The notes under the pieces: generated by a model | The model's input: the letters and a program-made list of their open reading frames with translations, nothing else | The model's database searches: none | What the model was told of the DNA's origin: nothing | Part shown: positions 16,550 to 23,116 of the stretch, piece after piece | Layout: every line of letters begins with the position of its first letter | Numbering within the stretch: the first letter of the stretch is position 1 | Assembly: GCA_017549765.1 (NCBI GenBank) | Contig: JAFYNM010000030.1 | Coordinates: 1-39,692 of the forward strand | Direction: 5' to 3' | DNA length: 39,692 nt | From: Bacteroidales bacterium | GTDB taxonomy: Bacteria; Bacteroidota; Bacteroidia; Bacteroidales; WCHB1-69 | Position numbers and translations under genes: made by a program

Positions 16550-17158
16550 TTATTTTTGGTGAGCAAAATATTCTTCAATAAGATGTTGCACATATTTACC
16601 AAAGACATCAAATTCGATGTTGACCACTGTGCCTGGCACAAAATTGTGGAAATTGGTGACTTTGTGCGTATAGGGAATGATAGCCACCGAAAAATGACCT
16701 TTCTCGGAATCCACCACCGTAAGGCTCACCCCATTCACGGAGATAGAGCCTTTGGGCACGGTGAAGTTGTTCTTGGATGCATCATAGGTAAAAAAATAGC
16801 GCCAACTGCCATTTTCATCCACCACTCTCTCACACACGGCCGTCTGGTCCACATGGCCCTGCACAATGTGACCGTCAAAACGGCCGTCCATTCGCATACT
16901 ACGCTCCAGATTGACCTCATCCCCCACCTTCCACGTGCCGAGGTTGGTCTTGAGCATCGTCTCCTCCATAGCCGTCACCACATACTGCTTCTTCTCCTTG
17001 TCCAGACGCACGATGGTCAGACAGCACCCATCGTGGGCCATGCTCTGGTCTATGGACAGCTCGTCCGCGAAATCCACCTCCAAGGTGAAATCAAAATTTG
17101 TTCTATCTTGCTTTATATCAACAATTTTCCCAGTCTTTTCTATAATGCCTGTAAACAT
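16550..17158 (-). CDS. ribE: Riboflavin synthase, alpha chain
   Basis: This 202-residue enzyme makes riboflavin by dismutation of two 6,7-dimethyl-8-ribityllumazines. It consists of two lumazine-binding repeats: MFTGIIEKTG at residue 1 opens the first, with AHDGCCLTIV as its substrate loop, and MDGRFDGHIVQGHVD opens the second, with ISVNGVSLTVV as its loop. The ATG at 17158 is preferred over an in-frame codon at 17236 because MFTGI(I/V) is the invariant start of the family. The -7 promoter element TATATTTG (17182-17189) also lies downstream of that upstream codon. No FMN riboswitch is visible in the short leader. It heads a minus-strand run ending with the flavoprotein gene fprA. Confidence 0.95.
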   Translation of the reverse strand: MFTGIIEKTGKIVDIKQDRTNFDFTLEVDFADELSIDQSMAHDGCCLTIVRLDKEKKQYVVTAMEETMLKTNLGTWKVGDEVNLERSMRMDGRFDGHIVQGHVDQTAVCERVVDENGSWRYFFTYDASKNNFTVPKGSISVNGVSLTVVDSEKGHFSVAIIPYTHKVTNFHNFVPGTVVNIEFDVFGKYVQHLIEEYFAHQK

Positions 17159-17181
17159 ATTTACCCATATTAAAAAACGTG

Positions 17182-17189
17182 CAAATATA
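17182..17189 (-). promoter_or_regulatory. Bacteroidota -7 promoter element for ribE and the run behind it
   Basis: On the minus strand this reads TATATTTG followed by C, matching TAnnTTTG. It lies only 24 bp from the ribE ATG at 17158 and so fixes that start. Confidence 0.55.
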
Positions 17190-17262
17190 TAAAAAATTCC
17201 CGATTTTTGCACGGTCTGCGAAATGTTTTCGCGCATGAAGTACGCTGCGCAACAGAAATAAA

Positions 17263-17291
17263 AAAAGGATGGTCTTTCCGGCCATCCTTTT
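17263..17291 (-). terminator. Rho-independent terminator of the EF-G paralogue gene
   Basis: On the minus strand a 10-bp perfect stem (AAAAGGATGG / CCATCCTTTT) with a 9-nt loop is followed by further T residues. It lies 25 bp after the stop of the EF-G gene and upstream of the ribE promoter, separating the two transcripts. Confidence 0.85.
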
Positions 17292-17315
17292 GAGAAAATA
17301 TTAGGTTTAAACAGA

Positions 17316-19445
17316 CTATTCCTCGTCTTTGTTTTCCTCTTCGTACTTCTTGATGATTTCGTTCTGAACTTCGGTAGGAACCTGTTGATATTCAGCGAAC
17401 TTCATGCTATAGGAAGCACGGCCGGAGGTGATGGAGCTCAACGTGGTGGAGTATTTGTTCATCTCTGCCAACGGAATCTTGGCGTGGATGTTCTGGAAAG
17501 CACCTTCGCTGTCCATACCCATCATGATACCGCGACGGCCCTGAAGGTCGGTCATCACATCACCCATACGCTCTGCAGGAACGAAGATGTCCACATCGTA
17601 GATGGGCTCCAGAATCTTGGGACCGGCATTCTTGAAGGCCTCTTTGAAGGCGTTACGGCCAGCCAATTTGAATGCCAACTCGTTGGAGTCAACCGGGTGC
17701 ATTTTACCATCGTAGATGTTAACCACAATGTCACGGGCGTAGGAACCAGTGAGCGGACCCTCTTCCATCTTCTCCATGATACCCTTCAAGATGGCGGGCA
17801 TGAAGCGTGCGTCGATAGCACCACCCACGATACAGTTGTTGTAGATCAACTTACCACCCCAAGGCAGATCATAGGTCTCCGTGGCACGGATCGGATATTT
17901 GGTCTGGGTAGGCATGCCCTCGTAATAAGACTCGATGAGCATGTGGACCTCGCCGAACTGACCGGAACCACCGGATTGTTTTTTATGACGGTACATAGCC
18001 TCGGCAGATCTCGTGATGGTCTCACGATACGGGATCTTCGGAGCATAGTATTCAACTTCAATCTTGTTGAGCTTCTCAATCATCCATTTCACGATGTTGA
18101 GGTGTTGCTCGCCCTGACCGGAGATGATCATCTGCTTCAACTCCTTGGATTGCTCCATCAGGAAGGTCGGGTCAGTCTTGCGGATCTCGTTCAGGACGGC
18201 ACCCAGTTTCTCGTCGTCGGAGCTGTTGATGGCTCTGACGGCGGTACGGAACTTAGGATCCGGATAGGCGGTCGGGACGATCTGATCCTCACCCTTGGCC
18301 ACAAGCGTGGTGCCCGTAGGGGTATTTTTCAGCTTGATGGTGGCCACAACGTCGCCAGCCACAGCCTTCTCAACCTCCACACGGTTCTTGCCGGCAAACA
18401 CTAACAACTGGGAGATTCTCTCTTTGGTGTTGGTATTGGTGTTCAACAGGTCGGCAGCCTTTGTCACCTCACCGTCGTAAACCTTGATGAAGGCAACCTC
18501 ACCGAGGTGTTGCTCGATGGCAGTCTTGAAAACGAAGCCAACGAACGGCTCGGCAGCGTTGCAGTGATGCTCGTTGCCATTGGTAGCCTTGACAGCGGGA
18601 GCCTCGTTGGGGGCCGGACAGTTCTTGATGATCAGATCCAGCAGACGATCCATGCCTTGATCCGTCTTGGCAGCCACACAGATCACCGGGAAGGTGCCGC
18701 GGTTGGCAATACCCAACTTCAGACCTTTGACCATCTCTTCCTCAGTCAGCGTACCCTCTTCGAAGAACTTGTCCATCAATGCCTCGTCGTTCTCGGCAGC
18801 AGCCTCGATCAAAGCGTTGTGCATCTCTTCGGCCTTGTCCATCTGATCAGCGGGGATATCTTCCACCACCATCTTGCCACCATTGGCCGGGAATTTCAAG
18901 AGCTTCATCTGAAGCAGGTCGATAACGGAGTCAAAACCGACACCGGCGTTCACCGGATACTGGAACGGCATGACACTGCCGCCGAAGTACTCTTTCAGCT
19001 GATGCAGGGTCTCGTCAAAATTGGCTTTCTCATGATCCAGTTGGTTCACCACAAACATGACGGGAACATGCATGGCCTTGGTGTGACGCCATTGGATCTC
19101 AGCACCCACATCGACACCATTCTGCGCATTGATCACCATCAAAGCGGTGTCCATCACGCGCAAAGCACCGATGGTCTCGCCGACGAAATCATCAAATCCA
19201 GGGCAGTCGATGATGTTGATTTTCTTGCCTTCGAATTCGGCATACATCACCGTGCTTTGGATGGATTGTTGTCTCTCAAGCTCCACCTCTCTGTAGTCGG
19301 AAATTGTGTTCTTGTCTTCAACAGTGCCTCTTCTGCTCACCACACCTCCGTGGAATGCCATGGCTTCAGCCACTGTTGTCTTACCCACACGGTTACCGCC
19401 GATGAGGGCAACATTTCTGATTTCGTTTGTCTGATAAATTTTCAT
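17316..19445 (-). CDS. fusA2: Elongation factor G paralogue (EF-G2 type) with altered GTPase motifs
   Basis: A 709-residue protein with the five-domain layout of EF-G: G domain (about 1-280), domain II, III (near 390-470), IV and V (to 709). It would act on the ribosome in translocation. The P-loop GGNRVGKT (16-23) is intact but differs from the usual G-H-x-D-x-GKT of EF-G. In switch II, DCPGFDDF (80-87) has Phe84 where canonical EF-G has the catalytic His of DTPGHVDF. The NKxD motif is NQLD (134-137). A paralogue in Bacteroides that supports translation without GTP hydrolysis has been reported; I infer that this is the same type. A TATATTTG promoter and a strong terminator mark it as monocistronic. 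Neither str-operon genes nor tRNA-processing genes adjoin it. Confidence 0.88.
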   Translation of the reverse strand: MKIYQTNEIRNVALIGGNRVGKTTVAEAMAFHGGVVSRRGTVEDKNTISDYREVELERQQSIQSTVMYAEFEGKKINIIDCPGFDDFVGETIGALRVMDTALMVINAQNGVDVGAEIQWRHTKAMHVPVMFVVNQLDHEKANFDETLHQLKEYFGGSVMPFQYPVNAGVGFDSVIDLLQMKLLKFPANGGKMVVEDIPADQMDKAEEMHNALIEAAAENDEALMDKFFEEGTLTEEEMVKGLKLGIANRGTFPVICVAAKTDQGMDRLLDLIIKNCPAPNEAPAVKATNGNEHHCNAAEPFVGFVFKTAIEQHLGEVAFIKVYDGEVTKAADLLNTNTNTKERISQLLVFAGKNRVEVEKAVAGDVVATIKLKNTPTGTTLVAKGEDQIVPTAYPDPKFRTAVRAINSSDDEKLGAVLNEIRKTDPTFLMEQSKELKQMIISGQGEQHLNIVKWMIEKLNKIEVEYYAPKIPYRETITRSAEAMYRHKKQSGGSGQFGEVHMLIESYYEGMPTQTKYPIRATETYDLPWGGKLIYNNCIVGGAIDARFMPAILKGIMEKMEEGPLTGSYARDIVVNIYDGKMHPVDSNELAFKLAGRNAFKEAFKNAGPKILEPIYDVDIFVPAERMGDVMTDLQGRRGIMMGMDSEGAFQNIHAKIPLAEMNKYSTTLSSITSGRASYSMKFAEYQQVPTEVQNEIIKKYEEENKDEE

Positions 19446-19500
19446 TGTGTATTTTTAATAAAGTGATTTATAATTTTTTGTTGTTAAAATTTTGGGGGCG

Positions 19501-19508
19501 CAAATATA
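19501..19508 (-). promoter_or_regulatory. Bacteroidota -7 promoter element for the EF-G paralogue
   Basis: On the minus strand this reads TATATTTG followed by C (TAnnTTTG), 55 bp upstream of the ATG at 19445. The leader is AT-rich. Confidence 0.6.
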
Positions 19509-19639
19509 CATTTTTTTTGAATACCCTATAATATATATTGTATTTTCAAAAACCAGCGTCCAAACAACCCGTTTTGCGACCTCCATAAACAAAAAAAAAC
19601 TTACTCATGTAAGTTTTTCAAGGATATTCATCCAATTTT

Positions 19640-19714
19640 TGGTACTGGGTACGAGAATCGAACTCGTATTGCAAGATTGAGAATCTTGATTCCTAACCGT
19701 TAGAAGAACCCAGC
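19640..19714 (-). tRNA. tRNA-Glu (anticodon CTC), CCA encoded
   Basis: On the minus strand the cloverleaf is complete. The acceptor is GCTGGGT / ACCCAGT with a G-U first pair. The D arm is TTCT / GGAA around AACGGTTA. The anticodon arm is CAAGA-TTCTCAA-TCTTG, giving anticodon CTC. The variable loop has 4 nt, and the T arm is ACGAG-TTCGATT-CTCGT. Discriminator A at 19643 is followed by a genomically encoded CCA (19640-19642). A TAnnTTTG promoter lies just upstream. Confidence 0.93.
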
Positions 19715-19736
19715 AGGTTACCTCCGTAAAGGTGCG

Positions 19737-19744
19737 CAAAAATA
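19737..19744 (-). promoter_or_regulatory. Bacteroidota -7 promoter element for tRNA-Glu
   Basis: On the minus strand this reads TATTTTTG followed by C, 23 bp upstream of the tRNA 5' end. The rest of the 293-bp gap 19715-20007 is AT-rich and holds only the aminotransferase terminator. Confidence 0.6.
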
Positions 19745-19957
19745 CATTTTTTTCTCTTTGCTCCAAACATTCTGATTTTTTTGTTCTATTTTTTTAACAA
19801 TAACATTGTAACATATTGATTATAAATAAATAATACTTTATCATCATTAACAGCAACAGCGGATTTTTCCTAAAAAAGTCCTTTTTTGTCCTTCCCTTTT
19901 CATCGATTTTTCGGAACAATTCATTCCAGAAGACGCATTTTTGATGAGATACAAAAA

Positions 19958-19983
19958 AGGCGCGCATCCAATGACGCGCGCCT
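19958..19983 (-). terminator. Rho-independent terminator of the aminotransferase gene
   Basis: A perfect 8-bp GC-rich stem (AGGCGCGC / GCGCGCCT) with a 10-nt loop is followed on the minus strand by TTTTT(T)GT. It lies 24 bp after the aminotransferase stop at 20008. Confidence 0.88.
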
Positions 19984-20007
19984 CGATGGTGAACGAAAGA
20001 GTATTCG

Positions 20008-21210
20008 TTACTTGATGGTTCTGCCAGGATATACCTTCAAGGCTTCTTCCAAACATTTGACAGCCTTGGCAAGGTCGTTGACGTTCAGGCAGTAGCTGAT
20101 ACGGACCTCATCCTTTCCCTTGCCGGGAGTGGAATAGAAGCCAGTGGCTGGAGCCATCATGACGGTCTCGCCGTTATAGTTGAACTCCTCCAGAAGCCAT
20201 TTACAGAAACGGTCGGAGTCGTCGATGGGCAGGCGGGCCACACAGTAGAAGGCACCTTTGGGCATCGGCACGAAGCATCCAGGAATGCTGTTCACTCCGT
20301 TGACGATGGTGTTGCGACGGGCCACATAGTCGGTGATGACCGCATCGAAATAGCTCTTCGGGGTGGAGACAGCCGCCTCGCCCAAGATCTGGCCGTAAGT
20401 GGGAGGGCTCAGACGTGCCTGGGCAAACTTCATAGCTGTGTTATAGACATCCTTATTGTGAGTGATGAGGGCGCCGGTACGCACGCCGCAAGCACTGTAA
20501 CGCTTGGAGACAGAATCCAGCAGCACCACATTCTGGGCGATGTCGGTCAGCTGCATCACGGAGAAGTGTTCAGCACCGTCATAGCAGAACTCACGATATA
20601 CCTCGTCGGCAAAGAGGAAGAGGTCGTGCTTCTTGGCAATCTCACCCAATTTCAAGATCTCTTTCTTGGAATAGAGATAACCCGTCGGGTTGTTCGGGTT
20701 ACAGATCATGATAGCCTTGGTCTTCGGCGTGATGATCTTCTCGAACTCCTCGATGGACGGCAACGCAAAGCCGTTCTCAATGGTGGAGACGATCGGTTTC
20801 ACAACCACACCGCAGGTGACGGCGAATCCGTTGTAGTTGGCATAGAACGGCTCCGGGATGATGATCTCGTCGCCCGGATCCAGACAGCTGTTGAAGGCGA
20901 AAAGGAGGCCTTCGCTACCACCCGTGGTGATCAAAATCTCGTCAGGGGTGATGTCGATGCCGACACTATGATAGTAATCCACCAGTTTCTTGCGGTAGCT
21001 GAGATTTCCGGCCGAGTGCGTGTATGCGATGACGGGGATGTCGGCATTGCGGACCGCCTCGCGAGCTCCCTTGGGCGTCTCGATGTCGGGCTGGCCGATA
21101 TTCAAATGATAGACATGTACTCCGCGCGCTTTGGCGGCATCGGAGAAGGGGACCAATTTACGGATAGGAGATGAGGGCATGGTCTGGCCCTTTTTGGAAA
21201 TTTGAGGCAT
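20008..21210 (-). CDS. Class I/II PLP-dependent aminotransferase (aspartate aminotransferase-like)
   Basis: A 400-residue cytoplasmic fold-type I enzyme that moves an amino group between an amino acid and a 2-oxo acid. Visible family motifs are HLNIGQPDIETP near the N-terminus, TTGGSEGLLFAF (phosphate-binding segment), MICNPNNPTGYLYS (cofactor-contacting NPxNPTG), LFLFADEVYREFCYDG (Asp and Tyr of the PLP site), and LDSVSKRYSACGVRTG with the Schiff-base Lys236. A C-terminal Arg in DEVRISYCLN binds the substrate carboxylate. The ATG at 21210 (MPQISKKG...) is chosen because the promoter element TACTTTTG at 21281-21288 leaves a leader of normal length and the family starts here. Amino-acid specificity cannot be stated. 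It is monocistronic and divergent from the MATE transporter. Confidence 0.9.
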   Translation of the reverse strand: MPQISKKGQTMPSSPIRKLVPFSDAAKARGVHVYHLNIGQPDIETPKGAREAVRNADIPVIAYTHSAGNLSYRKKLVDYYHSVGIDITPDEILITTGGSEGLLFAFNSCLDPGDEIIIPEPFYANYNGFAVTCGVVVKPIVSTIENGFALPSIEEFEKIITPKTKAIMICNPNNPTGYLYSKKEILKLGEIAKKHDLFLFADEVYREFCYDGAEHFSVMQLTDIAQNVVLLDSVSKRYSACGVRTGALITHNKDVYNTAMKFAQARLSPPTYGQILGEAAVSTPKSYFDAVITDYVARRNTIVNGVNSIPGCFVPMPKGAFYCVARLPIDDSDRFCKWLLEEFNYNGETVMMAPATGFYSTPGKGKDEVRISYCLNVNDLAKAVKCLEEALKVYPGRTIK

Positions 21211-21280
21211 ATCTGATAATTTATAAATGAACTTGATGACGACTTCTGACAAGGAAAAAACTCGGCAGAAATTCGAGCGG

Positions 21281-21288
21281 CAAAAGTA
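21281..21288 (-). promoter_or_regulatory. Bacteroidota -7 promoter element for the aminotransferase
   Basis: On the minus strand this reads TACTTTTG followed by C (TAnnTTTG), 70 bp upstream of the ATG at 21210. Confidence 0.55.
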
Positions 21289-21412
21289 GTGATTTTATTT
21301 GGATTATATGCACCCACCTACAATATTTTTCTCCGATATGTTCTTTGGATACGGATGACAAGGATCACGAACCTCTCGGAAATTCATACGCGCTCTTTTT
21401 GGGGAAATTTTG

Positions 21413-21420
21413 TATCTTTG
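21413..21420 (+). promoter_or_regulatory. Bacteroidota -7 promoter element for the MATE transporter
   Basis: TATCTTTG followed by C matches TAnnTTTG. It lies 24 bp before the TTG at 21445 and so argues that codons further upstream in that frame are not translated. Confidence 0.55.
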
Positions 21421-21444
21421 CCGCCTTTAAAAACCAAATCGGAT

Positions 21445-22824
21445 TTGGACACGATAGACAAGACTAAAGAATTGGAAACTAAAGACATAGGTGCTCTTCT
21501 GTGGACTTATGCCTTGCCTGCTGTCATCAGCATGGTGATTGCTTCCTTGTACAATATTGCCGACCGTATCTTCATCGGCAACGGAGTGGGACCGCTGGCG
21601 ATCGCCGGACTGGTCATCACGATGCCGATCATGAACATCATCCACGCCTTCGGCGCACTGGTCGGGGTGGGTTCCGCCTCCCGCATGTCCATCGTGCTGG
21701 GCAAGAAAGACGTGAACTGGGCGGAGAACATCCTGGGCAACAGCATGATTCTCACGCTGGTATTAGGTGCTTTGGTGACTTTTTTCAGCTATCTCTTCAT
21801 GGATAGCATCCTGATGAAGTTCGGAGCCACCGCCGACACGCTCCAGTATGCCCGCGAGTACATGGTGGTGATCCTGCCGGGCATGTTCCTGACCACGGTG
21901 ACCTTCAATCTGGCCGGTCTGATGCGCGCCTCCGGCTATCCGCTCAAGTCGATGTTCGTCCTGGGCGGCGGCGCCGTGCTGAACATCATCCTGGACCCCA
22001 TATTCATTTTTGGCTTCAAGTGGGGCATCGTGGGTGCCGCCGCCGCCTCCACCATCTCCATGTTCGTGACAGCTGTCGTTGCCGTCGCCCACTTCATCAA
22101 CCCGAAGTCATTCATCCATTTCAAAAAGCACGCTTGGAAGCCCAGGGGCTATATCTTCAAGAATATCACCATGATAGGTCTCAGTCCCTTCTTGATGAAC
22201 GTGGCCGCCGCCGGCGTGGTGGGCATCATCAACCAGCAATTGCTGACCTACGGCGGTGACTTTGCCGTGGGTGCTTGCGGACTTGTCAACACATACGGCA
22301 ACTTGCTCGTGCTGCTCATCATCGGCATCTGCCAGGGCATGCAGCCCATTGCCGGCTACAACTACGGCGCCGGCCACCCCGACCGGCTCAAGGCCGTGTT
22401 CTTGCTCACCATGAAGATCACCGTTCTGGTCGGACTTGTGGGCAGTGTCGTCTCCTGCATCTTCCCGTACTATATGATGCGTGTCTTCACGGCCGACCAA
22501 GACATGATCCGTATCGCCATCCCCGCCACGCGCTTCATGATGGTGATGTTCCCCTTGATCGGCTTCACCATCACCAACTCCAACTTCTTCCAATCCATCG
22601 ACAAGCCTTGGATTGCCATCACCACCAGCCTGTCGCGCCAGGTGCTCTTCTTGGTGCCGATGAGTTTCATCATTCCGATCTTGTTTGAGAGAGCCGGGGG
22701 CAACGGTCTGACGGGCGTTTGGGCAGCCGCCACCCTTTCTGATGTCTGTGGCGCGGTGCTGGCCGCCATCCTGCTGTTCACCCAACGGAGAGTCTTCTCG
22801 GAAAAAGCTACCAACATAAAATAG
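21445..22824 (+). CDS. MATE-family multidrug / Na+ or H+ antiporter
   Basis: An inner-membrane efflux protein of about 459 residues with the twelve hydrophobic segments of the MATE family in two six-helix halves. Typical motifs are LLWTYALPAVISMVIASLYNIADRIFIGNGVGPLAIAGL in helices 1-2, GVGSASRMSI in helix 2-3, and GICQGMQPIAGYNYGAGHPDRLK at the start of the second half. Family members expel cationic drugs or metabolites in exchange for Na+ or H+. The frame is open up to 21289, but the TAnnTTTG element at 21413-21420 lies inside it. The first acceptable start after that is TTG at 21445, giving a normal length. No regulator gene is adjacent. Substrate unknown. Confidence 0.88.
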   Translation: MDTIDKTKELETKDIGALLWTYALPAVISMVIASLYNIADRIFIGNGVGPLAIAGLVITMPIMNIIHAFGALVGVGSASRMSIVLGKKDVNWAENILGNSMILTLVLGALVTFFSYLFMDSILMKFGATADTLQYAREYMVVILPGMFLTTVTFNLAGLMRASGYPLKSMFVLGGGAVLNIILDPIFIFGFKWGIVGAAAASTISMFVTAVVAVAHFINPKSFIHFKKHAWKPRGYIFKNITMIGLSPFLMNVAAAGVVGIINQQLLTYGGDFAVGACGLVNTYGNLLVLLIIGICQGMQPIAGYNYGAGHPDRLKAVFLLTMKITVLVGLVGSVVSCIFPYYMMRVFTADQDMIRIAIPATRFMMVMFPLIGFTITNSNFFQSIDKPWIAITTSLSRQVLFLVPMSFIIPILFERAGGNGLTGVWAAATLSDVCGAVLAAILLFTQRRVFSEKATNIK

Positions 22825-22855
22825 TTTTTCTGGTCCGAGATACCGAAAAAAAATA

Positions 22856-22863
22856 TACTTTTG
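22856..22863 (+). promoter_or_regulatory. Bacteroidota -7 promoter element for tRNA-Ser
   Basis: TACTTTTG followed by C matches TAnnTTTG and lies 21 bp before the tRNA 5' end. Confidence 0.6.
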
Positions 22864-22883
22864 CGGCCTCAAAACCGAGACAC

Positions 22884-22970
22884 GGAAAGTTGGCCGAGTG
22901 GCTTAAGGCAGCGGTTTCGAAAACCGCCGTAGTGTCACAGCTACCGGGGGTTCGAATCCCTCACTTTCCG
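22884..22970 (+). tRNA. tRNA-Ser (anticodon CGA)
   Basis: An 87-nt class II tRNA. Acceptor GGAAAGT pairs perfectly with ACTTTCC and discriminator G follows at 22970. The anticodon arm is GCGGT-TTCGAAA-ACCGC, giving anticodon CGA. A long variable arm (GTAGTGTCACAGCTAC) and the T arm GGGGG-TTCGAAT-CCCTC (one mismatch) complete it. CCA is not encoded; CAA follows. It sits next to an integrase gene and is the likely insertion target. Confidence 0.93.
22950..22970. other. Putative attachment site in the 3' end of tRNA-Ser
   Basis: The T-arm and 3' acceptor strand of a tRNA gene next to a tyrosine recombinase is the classic attB location, and the tRNA is intact. No direct-repeat copy of this segment was found at the other end of the element (33616-33854), so the call rests on position only. 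Confidence 0.35.
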
Positions 22971-22990
22971 CAAAACGTTATAACTCGGTT

Positions 22991-23026
22991 AGAACCAGTA
23001 ATTTGCAGCAACAAGTTACTGGTTCT
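22991..23026. repeat. Perfect 11-bp inverted repeat downstream of tRNA-Ser
   Basis: AGAACCAGTAA and TTACTGGTTCT flank a 14-nt loop. No T-run follows, so it is not a standard terminator. It could be a 3' processing or termination signal for the tRNA, or a recombinase arm site. Confidence 0.8.
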
Positions 23027-23038
23027 TGCTTGAAAACT

Positions 23039-23058
23039 GAGACAGAAACGAGACAGAA
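23039..23058. repeat. Direct repeat GAGACAGAA, two copies, 11-bp period
   Basis: GAGACAGAA occurs at 23039-23047 and 23050-23058. The 11-bp period puts both copies on one DNA face, as for a protein-binding arm site near an attachment region. Confidence 0.7.
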
Positions 23059-23061
23059 CCA

Positions 23062-23115
23062 TTTTTTTTGGTTTTGTGGCATTTGGAAACTCAAATACCG
23101 CAAAACCAAAAAAAA
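23062..23115. repeat. Long hairpin directly upstream of the integrase start codon
   Basis: The outer arms TTTTTTTTGGTTTTG (23062-23076) and CAAAACCAAAAAAAA (23101-23115) are perfect 15-bp complements. The inner arms TGGCATTTG and CAAATACCG add eight more pairs with one G-U and one mismatch, closing on a 6-nt loop (GAAACT). The whole forms a 24-position stem that ends one base before the ATG at 23117. The A-run lies on the 3' side, so it does not look like a terminator on either strand. Confidence 0.9.
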
Positions 23116-23116
23116 A

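Noticed and set aside
17159-17262. FMN riboswitch before ribE
   Set aside because: The leader after the -7 element is under 25 nt, too short for the RFN element, and its conserved blocks are absent.
23062-23115. The hairpin before the integrase as a terminator
   Set aside because: On both strands the stem is followed by A residues; the T-run is on the 5' side.
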